Assembly: GCA_016744855.1 (NCBI GenBank)
Contig: JADGDO010000002.1
Span: 1 to 64,000 of the forward strand
Direction: 5' to 3'
DNA: 64,000 bases
From: Candidatus Fermentibacteraceae bacterium
GTDB taxonomy: Bacteria; Fermentibacterota; Fermentibacteria; Fermentibacterales; JCC-6
The translations under genes were made by a program, and so were the position numbers. Of the stretch, positions 36,998-44,701 are shown in pieces (positions within the stretch are counted from its first letter, which is position 1; the number at the start of each line of letters is the position of its first letter). The notes below the pieces were generated by a model. The model made no database searches, was not told the DNA's origin, and saw only the letters and a list, made by a program, of their open reading frames with translations.

Positions 36998-37296
36998 TTT
37001 TGAAACCTTCGTTCCTCTGTTTGTGTCATGTCCCTTGCCGATATGATCCTGATCAGCTGGCTTCTGATAACGAAGACAACAAAAAGCATTCTGTTCATAT
37101 CGGTCTGTCCAAGCACGTAAAATCGTGGTTCGTGTTCAGAATGAGAGCTATCCCTTTGTAAAACAAACGGACGGTTAAAGAACACCTGCTCGCATTCTGA
37201 CTGGGTAACACAATGCTTTTCCCAGTTCTTCACCGCATTGCCTTCATCCCATTCGAATCCAATGCAATCCCTGAGCATATCTCTTGGTTTTACCAT
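36994..37296 (-). CDS. brnT: BrnT-family toxin
   Basis: A 100-residue RelE-fold ribonuclease toxin. Family marks: FEWDEGNAVKNWEKH, HSEHEPRFYVLGQTD, LFVVFVIRSQLIRIISARDM. I choose the ATG at 37296; the ATG at 37278 (MLRDCIGFEWDEG), with AAGAG upstream, is nearly as good. It precedes brnA with a 4-base overlap, the usual order for this system. The pair lies between two copies of a helix-turn-helix gene. Confidence 0.88.
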   Translation of the reverse strand: MVKPRDMLRDCIGFEWDEGNAVKNWEKHCVTQSECEQVFFNRPFVLQRDSSHSEHEPRFYVLGQTDMNRMLFVVFVIRSQLIRIISARDMTQTEERRFQK

Positions 37297-37327
37297 ATTC
37301 AATGTATATTGCTATCATATACTTTTG

Positions 37328-37555
37328 TCAAGGTGACATCCTGCGATCAACAGTTCTGCGCAACATTCTCTCCGTCACATGTCTCCTCTCCCAGTAATCC
37401 CCTACCTCCTCTACTTTCCCGATTAACTCATCCGGCAGTTTCAACAAATTCAAGAGCTGAGTGACCCTTGCCCTCGACATACTCAATTTCCTGGCAAGAT
37501 CAGCCTTGTTCAAATCTTTAAACTTCATATTAAGTGCAATCTCTTTTGCCTGCAT
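37328..37555 (-). CDS. Helix-turn-helix protein, copy 2
   Basis: 75 residues from the ATG at 37555 (MQAKEIAL). The core ADLARKLSMSRARVTQLLNL and the end GDYWERRHVTERML match copy 1 at 36291-36611. The reading frame stays open upstream of the ATG for another 35 codons (NWFDTNLESTKSKKG..FRNP), also matching copy 1, but contains no start codon and ends at a TAG. This suggests that the module is cut off from a longer ancestral gene. Located 32 bases upstream of brnT. Confidence 0.55.
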   Translation of the reverse strand: MQAKEIALNMKFKDLNKADLARKLSMSRARVTQLLNLLKLPDELIGKVEEVGDYWERRHVTERMLRRTVDRRMSP

Positions 37556-37832
37556 AATCGGATTCCTAAAGGTCTTCCTCCCCTTCTTGGACTTAGTTGA
37601 TTCAAGGTTTGTGTCGAACCAGTTCGTTGGGTGTCTCTCATGCTGCGCTATAGTAAGCCACTAAATTTTTTCTCTGTTATCTTATTCTTATTGTCATTCT
37701 GAATCAGTTTTCTCATTCCTTTGTTATCATACTTCAACCAGTGCATCCACATCTATCATTGTATGCTTATCTTCGGGTAAACCGAACCTCTGCAGTATTC
37801 CGGGGTTATCCGGGTATAGCATGGAGGATTTT

Positions 37833-39074
37833 ATGATTAGAACTGAGATCGTGTCGGAAAGAGAACTTGTAGCAGCTGCACAGGCTGGTGACTTGTCTGC
37901 TTTCAATGAACTTGCAAAACGATGCAGGGCTGGAATACTCAATGAACTCACCGGGCTCACAGGTAACGGTCACGATGCCGAGGATGTGATCCAGGAAGCA
38001 CTGTTAAGAAGCTATCTTAAACTCTCGACCCTGAAAGAACCGTACAATTTTGGAGGATGGGTAAGGCTGATAGCCAGGAACATTGCCCGTAACAGATTGC
38101 GCCGCGAACAAAAATTTGTGCAGTTAAGAGAGGATTCAGTTCAAAGTCCAGTATTGAGCAACGATGATGTATCCGTGAAAACAGAGCTTGCGCTACTGGC
38201 TCTTTCCCGGTTGTCTTCGAAGCTGCGGGAAACCTCCCGTCTGACCTATCTCTCCAGCTATTCTCAAAAACAGGTTGCCATACGGCTGGGTATCCCGCTT
38301 GGCACGGTAAAGCGTCGTTTGTGGGAAAGCAGAGCTAAAATGAAGAAAGAGGTCATGAGCATGTCAAGAACTGGAATAACCCCGGAACCGCTGAATACAG
38401 TACCAGTTATTAAAATTAAAGAGCTCCCGAAGGTGTCAATGACAATACATGCAACCGGACCGGGGCTCTACTTCGGCACCATACTTGAAGAGGGCCACCG
38501 GGAAACCTGCAGGTTCTTTGACTATCCCGGTGGAATTCTTACCCAGACAGCACTCTCTCAGGTTGTACGGAAAACAAAAATACACCACAGAGATTGTTTT
38601 GAGGTTCTGATAGAACACTCGGATTGCGAACCGCAAATTCCGAATGTGCTTCAATACTTCGCAGGAACTCCGGATGGCTTTGACTGGGTAATGATTGTAA
38701 CGGCAGATGAGAGCTACCCCCAAACGCGCTTCTTCAAAGAAGGTGAGGAACTGTTTCCATCGAGTTATTCCAGTGGGGAATGGGATGAGTATTCGGCACG
38801 TGTAGTAAACCTCACCATAGGAAAAATCAACTACGGACAGTGTCTTGCTGTGTTCTGGAGCTGGGAGAACGGTACACCGGCAGAGAGTTTCTTCACCGCC
38901 TCCGGAAGACAGGTACTGCACCGCAGGTATGCAGGGCAAAAGGCACCGGAATCACAGAATTACCTGTACAAGGACCTGTCTGAAGAAAGCAGAAAAGTAT
39001 TCAAGGGAAAAGAATACCGTCTCTGGTATGACACAATTCTTATCGAATCAGAATCAACAACTACTGGAGAATAA
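37833..39074 (+). CDS. ECF-type sigma factor with long unknown C-terminal domain
   Basis: A 413-residue protein. Residues about 10-85 match sigma region 2 (LVAAAQAGDLSAFNELAKRC, then DAEDVIQEALLRSYLKLSTL), and about 120-175 match region 4 (YSQKQVAIRLGIPLGTVKRR). The remaining 230 residues are beta-rich with scattered Cys and Trp and match no domain I know. Such fusions usually put a sensory or regulatory module on the sigma factor. The ATG at 37833 follows GGAGG by 5 bases. No anti-sigma gene is adjacent. The end overlaps the convergent C45 gene by 14 bases. Confidence 0.82.
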   Translation: MIRTEIVSERELVAAAQAGDLSAFNELAKRCRAGILNELTGLTGNGHDAEDVIQEALLRSYLKLSTLKEPYNFGGWVRLIARNIARNRLRREQKFVQLREDSVQSPVLSNDDVSVKTELALLALSRLSSKLRETSRLTYLSSYSQKQVAIRLGIPLGTVKRRLWESRAKMKKEVMSMSRTGITPEPLNTVPVIKIKELPKVSMTIHATGPGLYFGTILEEGHRETCRFFDYPGGILTQTALSQVVRKTKIHHRDCFEVLIEHSDCEPQIPNVLQYFAGTPDGFDWVMIVTADESYPQTRFFKEGEELFPSSYSSGEWDEYSARVVNLTIGKINYGQCLAVFWSWENGTPAESFFTASGRQVLHRRYAGQKAPESQNYLYKDLSEESRKVFKGKEYRLWYDTILIESESTTTGE

Positions 39075-40569
39075 GAAACGAAACAGTTTCGTTTCCATGA
39101 GCCGAACTATTCACAACTAAGTAAAGACCTGATCCCAGATTGCTTACGTCAGCAGTAAACTGCTCATCGGCTCTCTGGGTAAAGGTTACATCAAGCTTTC
39201 TTCCTGTTAGGTCAAACAAAGTGAGGCAATACGGGGTTGAAACTTCACCAGTTACATAGATTGTCGAAGAAGCTGGATTGGGGTACAACTGCATATTAAC
39301 CGGTTGAACAGGGTCACTCTCAACTGACATAGGATCATGATTGGGATATATGTCCGACCACTCTATCCATTCAGGAGCTTTTTCATAAGGAGCAATTCCT
39401 GAAGAGGCGAATGCTATGCCGACTCTGCGCTGGTCCGGCTGAAAAATCATTGTTTGGATGGTTCCCCCCAAACCCGCTACCGGTACTTCTCCCACTGCAC
39501 CCATAAAATTCCAGAGACGATCAAGAGTAACATCAGTGTCAGTTGTGAGCGAGTCTAGTAGGCGCGAATACCTGTTACATGAAACAGGAGGATAAAGCAC
39601 TCTGTGATGATTTGTTAGAATCATCCTGTCTGGAGCTATAGAGGGCTCATCAGAGACATATCTGAAAGCACTTCCCAGGTGATTGTTTACCTCTGTTATC
39701 ACAGCAGGGTTACCAAGATAACCCAGCTCAGAGGGAGATGTAATATGGATGTCGTATGTGTTGGCGACATTCCACTCGGTGGAGGCTTCCATCAAATCCT
39801 GAATATCACAGGTTCCGCTACCGTCAAAATCATCGCTAGAGAGACCGAGTGCCAAGGCCATGCAAATGGGAACAAAACTGGTAGAGGTCTGAGAAGTGCC
39901 AGAATAGTTTCCCATATCGAGTGTTGCATTGAGACCTGTTTCATTCATCCCCGAGAGAGTTCCGAGAAACCCGGGAAATGTCACAGAAATCCATTCCTGT
40001 CCTGGGTCAGGGTCATGAACAACGATAATACACTGATCGAGAATGGTTTCATTTGAGTCTACATAGTAATCGAGATTCCTGGAGATGGCCGGTGATCCCT
40101 GAAGGTCTGGATCTGTTTCAGTAGCACTGCCCCAGGCACTTGTACTGGAACAAAACAGGTGTTTGAAATCGACAGCAGCAGAAAGATCGGGGACGGAACT
40201 GACAATGAGCAAATCCAGAGCATCAATATTTCTTCCATATACGGGCGAGTAAAGCGATATTGAATCGGAAGCACCAGCAATAACAGCATCTGCATAATCG
40301 CTGAATTCCTGGGGTACTGTGAAATATGTAGGAAAATATGTTCTCAGAATCTCTACGTTGGAGAGAGTACCGGCGAGCTCAAGAAAGTAGCCTTCATATA
40401 CTTCTACCAAATCAGGTCCCAGAAGATATCCGTATGCGTATCCCATTTCTTCCCAGCTACCCCAGACATTTAGAATTCTAATTTCACCTATCATCTCTAC
40501 TGAACCGTTCACGCCGAGAACCGGCATTGCAACAACTAGAATCAAAGCAGCTGTTAATAAATTCTTCAT
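39061..40569 (-). CDS. Secreted C45/phospholipase B-like Ntn-hydrolase with sorting tail
   Basis: A 502-residue protein. A signal peptide (MKNLLTAALILVVAMPVLG) precedes a region resembling autoprocessing C45 acyltransferases and phospholipase B-like hydrolases: LFCSSTSAWGSATET contains the presumed N-terminal nucleophile Cys exposed by self-cleavage, followed by AISRNLDYYV. The last 80 residues (NPASSTIYVTGEV, LFDLTGRKLDV) form a type IX-like sorting tail like that of 31910-33310. The substrate, an amide or ester, is unknown. The ATG at 40569 follows AGGAGA. Confidence 0.75.
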   Translation of the reverse strand: MKNLLTAALILVVAMPVLGVNGSVEMIGEIRILNVWGSWEEMGYAYGYLLGPDLVEVYEGYFLELAGTLSNVEILRTYFPTYFTVPQEFSDYADAVIAGASDSISLYSPVYGRNIDALDLLIVSSVPDLSAAVDFKHLFCSSTSAWGSATETDPDLQGSPAISRNLDYYVDSNETILDQCIIVVHDPDPGQEWISVTFPGFLGTLSGMNETGLNATLDMGNYSGTSQTSTSFVPICMALALGLSSDDFDGSGTCDIQDLMEASTEWNVANTYDIHITSPSELGYLGNPAVITEVNNHLGSAFRYVSDEPSIAPDRMILTNHHRVLYPPVSCNRYSRLLDSLTTDTDVTLDRLWNFMGAVGEVPVAGLGGTIQTMIFQPDQRRVGIAFASSGIAPYEKAPEWIEWSDIYPNHDPMSVESDPVQPVNMQLYPNPASSTIYVTGEVSTPYCLTLFDLTGRKLDVTFTQRADEQFTADVSNLGSGLYLVVNSSAHGNETVSFLILQ

Positions 40570-40711
40570 CAAGGGTTCTCCTTTTCTCAGCAAGTTACAA
40601 GATTCTGTCTGATTACTTGTTTAATTATAATCGTATCAAGAAGAGAAAAGAACAGAGTCAAATACCTCTTCAAGGGAAGATTCTGTATGTTAAAACTAAG
40701 AGGAGGTTGAT

Positions 40712-41899
40712 TTGAAAAAAGCAGTTGTGCTTGTTCTTGACGGAGTTGGAATCGGTGAGATGCCTGATGCTGGTGAATACGGCGACGTGGGTAGCGACAC
40801 ACTTGGTAACACCGCAAAAGCGGTTGGTGGGTTGAGTCTGCCGAACCTTCAGAAACTGGGACTCGGAAATATTCACCCTATTGAAGGAATTAGCCCTGTC
40901 ACAGCACCTTTAGCATCATGGGGTAAGCTAAGTGAGCGGTCCCACGGAAAAGATTCCACGACAGGTCACTGGGAAATGATGGGACTTGTTTCAGAAGTCG
41001 CTATGCCGACCTTCCCAACGGGATTCCCTCCCTCTTTTATAAATTCGTTTTCTGAAGCCTGCGGGCATTTAATTCTTGGTAATGAAGTTGCCTCAGGAAC
41101 AGAAATAATTCAGAGGCTGGGTGCAAAGCAGGTTCGGACTGCTGCTCTAATCACATATACCTCTGCTGACAGTGTGTTTCAAATAGCAGCCCATGAATCT
41201 GTTGTTTCTGTCAGTGAGCTATATCGCTGTTGTGAGATTGCCCGGAAAATGCTAGCTCCGCCCAAACTGGGTGTCAGCAGGGTCATAGCAAGGCCGTTTA
41301 CCGGTGAACCTGGCAACTACACAAGAACTGCAAGCCGTAAGGATTTTTCAGTCCCACCACACGGTGTCACCTTACTGGATAAACTGGTGGAGAATGATAT
41401 ACCTGTCACTGGTGTTGGTAAAATAGATGATCTTTTTAACCACAGAAATATCACAACAAGACACACTGCAGATAACTCGGAAGGCATGAACCTGCTCATT
41501 GAAAAGATTACACAATCTTCCGGAGGATTCATTTTTGCAAACTTCTGTGATTTTGATTCGAAGTGGGGACACCGGAATGACTACCGGGGATTCGCCGAAG
41601 GTCTTGGTGCTGTGGATAACTGGCTACCGTCTCTGCTGAATTCTCTGGCCAAGGAAGACCTGCTGATTATCACTGCAGATCACGGTAATGATCCTACGAC
41701 GCCAAGTACCGACCATTCCAGAGAATTTGTTCCTCTTCTAGTCTATTCTCCCGGCTCTGCAGGGGTCTCGTTGGGGGTAAGGTCAAAATTCAGTGATATT
41801 GCTTGTACTCTTGCAGATTTTTTCCGGATAGAAGCAGATTTTCCCGGAGTATCATTCCTGAAGGAGGTATTGTGTGACTTCAACAGAAATGCTCAATGA
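40712..41899 (+). CDS. deoB: Phosphopentomutase
   Basis: Interconverts ribose or deoxyribose 1- and 5-phosphates in nucleoside salvage. The 395-residue metalloenzyme shows the alkaline phosphatase-fold metal sites: VLVLDGVGIGEMPDA, GKDSTTGHWEMMG, ITADHGNDPTTPSTDHSRE. The start is TTG at 40712, 5 bases after GAGGAGG. A TATAAT lies at 40626-40631 without a convincing -35 element. It overlaps cdd by 26 bases, a logical salvage pairing. Confidence 0.96.
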   Translation: MKKAVVLVLDGVGIGEMPDAGEYGDVGSDTLGNTAKAVGGLSLPNLQKLGLGNIHPIEGISPVTAPLASWGKLSERSHGKDSTTGHWEMMGLVSEVAMPTFPTGFPPSFINSFSEACGHLILGNEVASGTEIIQRLGAKQVRTAALITYTSADSVFQIAAHESVVSVSELYRCCEIARKMLAPPKLGVSRVIARPFTGEPGNYTRTASRKDFSVPPHGVTLLDKLVENDIPVTGVGKIDDLFNHRNITTRHTADNSEGMNLLIEKITQSSGGFIFANFCDFDSKWGHRNDYRGFAEGLGAVDNWLPSLLNSLAKEDLLIITADHGNDPTTPSTDHSREFVPLLVYSPGSAGVSLGVRSKFSDIACTLADFFRIEADFPGVSFLKEVLCDFNRNAQ

Positions 41900-42254
41900 A
41901 GCAAAGATGCTCATAGCGCAAAGCTACTCTCCCTACTCTCATTTCAGGGTAGCTGCTGTGCTGGAAGACTCTGATGGGCACATCCATGGTGGAGTCAATG
42001 TCGAGAATTCTTCCTACGGTATGACAATGTGTGCAGAGAGATCAGCTCTTTTTGCAGCTGTAGCTGGCGGAGCACGCAAATTTACAAAAATAGTAATCTA
42101 CTCCCCGGATGGTCCGCCTGTTCCATGCGGAGCCTGCCGGCAAGTTCTTTGGGAATTCTGCGATGAAGATTTCAGGATAACGGTGGTATCAGATGGGGTG
42201 CCCCCCAGAGATTTCCTTCTTGGGAAGCTTCTGCCTGAAGCGTTTCAACTGTAG
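41874..42254 (+). CDS. cdd: Cytidine deaminase
   Basis: Deaminates cytidine and deoxycytidine to uridine forms. The 126-residue protein has the zinc site of the short tetrameric class: NSSYGMTMCAERSALFAAV (CAE) and PCGACRQVLWEF (PCxxC). The start is GTG at 41874, 6 bases after AAGGAGG, inside the end of deoB. The last 83 bases overlap the convergent sensor gene at 42172. Confidence 0.95.
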   Translation: MTSTEMLNEAKMLIAQSYSPYSHFRVAAVLEDSDGHIHGGVNVENSSYGMTMCAERSALFAAVAGGARKFTKIVIYSPDGPPVPCGACRQVLWEFCDEDFRITVVSDGVPPRDFLLGKLLPEAFQL

Positions 42255-44259
42255 AATCTACAATTGTATTAACGCAATAGACCAGATCGGCAGTGCGAAA
42301 AATCTCGGGAAGATAATAGATAGCCGAAGGGTGCTGTTCCCCACCGATTTGAACGATTGATACATCGCCAACTGAAGATATCAGTTCTTCGAGAGAAAAG
42401 TCAGGCATCGTATCCGAAATCACTAAAATTCCTGCATTCTCTTCATTTATTCTGCGAATAATTTCCGTAAAACTGTTTTCTTTTGCTGCAGAGAAACCTG
42501 CATGCTTTAAGGCTGCGCTAGCTCTTGCAGCATCAACACTGTCGGGCAGGGCGATTAGAACAAAAGCAGTATCGTCAGCTGTTTCTGCCTTTGGAAAAAT
42601 CAACTCAAATTCAACTTTATCATCCCAGGTTGAGTAAACTGCTCGACCTCCTACAGTTCTCAGCATCGCGTAAACAGATGCAAGCCCAGGCGGTTTAGAT
42701 TTTGCTGGAACGAAGGCTTTCTCAATAGCAGCCTGAATGCCGTTCTGCCCTGAAACTGTAACGCAGATACCGGCTCCGGATGAGCCTGTAAAGGAACGGA
42801 TATCCACCGAATTTACCAGATCTGTGCTCTTTATCACAAGTAGTAATCTTATGATAAGGTTTTCCAGGAAAGTAATGTCGATAAATCCAGCTGTTTTTGA
42901 TGTGGAGTCGGTGGTAATTTTGATTCCCGGTTCCAGCAGTTGCTTAAGCATCCCATCATTATCGGATAGGAATGTATCAAATCTGACTTTCTGTGGTAGT
43001 GCGTCTTGAAGAGCAACACTCTGATAGTTTGCCGTGAGTGTTCCGGCAATTCTGGTGGCAGCTTTGAAATCCTTCAGCTCCAGAGCATTTTCTACCAGTC
43101 TGAATCTTTCATGTAAAGAGTCAACCATATTGCAGATTGCATCCATTACGGCTGAATCACTTCCCATTCCAGAAAGACCTGAACCATTTACAGGGTAGCA
43201 GATACCAACCAGACTGTTGTTCTCAACTCTTGACCATTTGAATCTGTGATAAATCAAACCTTTGTCAGTTTTCATTCTGAAATCACAGCAACCATCCTTC
43301 TTCATTCTAATAGCACATGCGAACAAATCCTTGTCTTCGGGATGAAGAAGAGAGAGGAATACATCATCAACAGGGCCAGCGACATTATTTGAAGCCCCCC
43401 CCAGCAGTGGGCGGAATACTCCCTTATCATCGATCATCCATACAAAATAGCCAGCCATGGATGCAGCCTGTTCAGCAAATCGTCTGTCCTGTCTGAGAGC
43501 TTTGCTAAGAATTCGCTTTGCAGAAATATTCTTTGCAACAACAGAAGCATACTTTCTTCCGTTGAACTCCATCAAGTCTACTGAAAGTTCAACAGGGTAC
43601 TCTTCGTTTCCTATTCCCTTGTGCTCTGTTTCAAATTGCAGAGTTTTTCGCTGCAGTAGAGACTTCCACAAGGTATCCCACCACTCATCCTGAACAAGTG
43701 AATTCAGTTCTGAAATATGGTGTTCAGGAACTTTTTCAACCGTTGTACCCAGTCTACCGGCAACTGAGCTGTTGCCCATAACGAATTTGCCCTTGAAATC
43801 AAGAATGAAAAACTCGTCAGCTGTAGAATTGCAGTAATGCTTGAAAAAATCCAAACGACTTTCAAGTTTCTTCTCCAGGGAGAGATCAGTTAACAGTGCA
43901 ATGAAAAACCCTTGTTCCGGTGAGAAACAAAACACTTTGAGTGGAATTCTGAACTGCGGAGAGAAGAATTCCTTTTCGACTGGATCTCCGGAAAGGGCAA
44001 CTTGTGAGAATACTGCGATATCTTCTTTTACAGAGGAAAGAGAAAAAAGACCAGCGATTCTCCTGCCAATAGTTCTGTTTCTGCTGGTTGATGTAATTTC
44101 CGAAAAAGCATGGTTTACATCCTTAATGATGTAATCTTCAGGTTCACCATTGCCATTTACAATGACTTCGCCGAATAAATAACCGCAAGGCAAAGCCCCC
44201 AGTACCTGGCGCATTCTCTGTTTGCAGACACTAAGCTTCTCCAGAATCAACCTCCCCAT
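42172..44259 (-). CDS. Multi-PAS hybrid sensor with degenerate kinase and receiver-like domain
   Basis: A 695-residue soluble protein. Regions: PAS (about 15-125; GYLFGEVIVNGNGEPEDYII, NHAFSEITS), a second PAS (about 140-250; DEFFILDFKGKFVMGNSS), a third PAS-like part (265-360), a kinase-like region (370-575) with NLIIRLLLVIKS and PPGLASVYAMLRTVGGR in place of the N and G2 boxes, and a receiver-like end (ILVISDTMPDFSLEELI). Key ATPase residues look lost. The ATG at 44259 has no upstream ribosome binding site. The 3' end overlaps cdd. Confidence 0.68.
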   Translation of the reverse strand: MGRLILEKLSVCKQRMRQVLGALPCGYLFGEVIVNGNGEPEDYIIKDVNHAFSEITSTSRNRTIGRRIAGLFSLSSVKEDIAVFSQVALSGDPVEKEFFSPQFRIPLKVFCFSPEQGFFIALLTDLSLEKKLESRLDFFKHYCNSTADEFFILDFKGKFVMGNSSVAGRLGTTVEKVPEHHISELNSLVQDEWWDTLWKSLLQRKTLQFETEHKGIGNEEYPVELSVDLMEFNGRKYASVVAKNISAKRILSKALRQDRRFAEQAASMAGYFVWMIDDKGVFRPLLGGASNNVAGPVDDVFLSLLHPEDKDLFACAIRMKKDGCCDFRMKTDKGLIYHRFKWSRVENNSLVGICYPVNGSGLSGMGSDSAVMDAICNMVDSLHERFRLVENALELKDFKAATRIAGTLTANYQSVALQDALPQKVRFDTFLSDNDGMLKQLLEPGIKITTDSTSKTAGFIDITFLENLIIRLLLVIKSTDLVNSVDIRSFTGSSGAGICVTVSGQNGIQAAIEKAFVPAKSKPPGLASVYAMLRTVGGRAVYSTWDDKVEFELIFPKAETADDTAFVLIALPDSVDAARASAALKHAGFSAAKENSFTEIIRRINEENAGILVISDTMPDFSLEELISSVGDVSIVQIGGEQHPSAIYYLPEIFRTADLVYCVNTIVDSTVETLQAEASQEGNLWGAPHLIPPLS

Positions 44260-44306
44260 ATGTTAAGTTGAATATACAAATCATTTGCTGAAGAGATAAC
44301 TGACCC

Positions 44307-44334
44307 TTGACAGTATGGTTCTTCAGAATGTACT
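44307..44334 (+). promoter_or_regulatory. Promoter of the PC4-like gene
   Basis: A perfect TTGACA (44307-44312) and TGTACT (44329-44334, 4 of 6 matches) are 16 bases apart, followed by the start codon at 44365. Confidence 0.6.
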
Positions 44335-44364
44335 GTAGCCTCTTAATTCAACAGGGAGGTTCAA

Positions 44365-44601
44365 GTGGACAAGCAAATAGCTCAGTTTGAAAAGGGTGAG
44401 GATGTAGTAAGAGTTGCTTTGACGGAATTCCGTAAAAGACAGTACATAGAAATTCGCACCTACTACATGGATGATGCCGGCGAATGGAAGCCCACACGCA
44501 AAGGTATTACTCTTAATCCTGATTTGATGAAAGAAGTACACCAAGCTCTCGGGAAAGCGCTTGAAGAAATAGATAATGCAGAGGAATCTGAAATAGAATA
44601 G
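44365..44601 (+). CDS. PC4/YdbC-like single-stranded DNA-binding protein
   Basis: A 78-residue protein matching the transcriptional coactivator PC4 fold: VRVALTEFRKRQYIEIRTYY and WKPTRKGITLNPDLMKEV. Bacterial homologues bind single-stranded DNA as dimers and may affect transcription or repair. The start is GTG at 44365, 5 bases after GGGAGG. It has its own promoter and is followed by a strong hairpin, so it is probably a single-gene unit. Confidence 0.85.
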   Translation: MDKQIAQFEKGEDVVRVALTEFRKRQYIEIRTYYMDDAGEWKPTRKGITLNPDLMKEVHQALGKALEEIDNAEESEIE

Positions 44602-44624
44602 CTCAAAGAAGCTCTGCTACCAAC

Positions 44625-44655
44625 TGGCCACGCGTCATCTATGTGACCGTGGCCA
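44625..44655. terminator. Long hairpin between convergent genes, possible terminator
   Basis: TGGCCACG (44625-44632) pairs with CGTGGCCA (44648-44655), extended inward by GTCA/TGAC after a one-base bulge, with a 6-base loop. It lies between the ends of the PC4-like gene and nrdJ. There is no clear T-run, so it may stop transcription only weakly or protect 3' ends. Confidence 0.5.
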
Positions 44656-44701
44656 TTGTAACAACTGCTAAATCATCGCGTTAAGGTAGAAGCTATATCG
44701 T

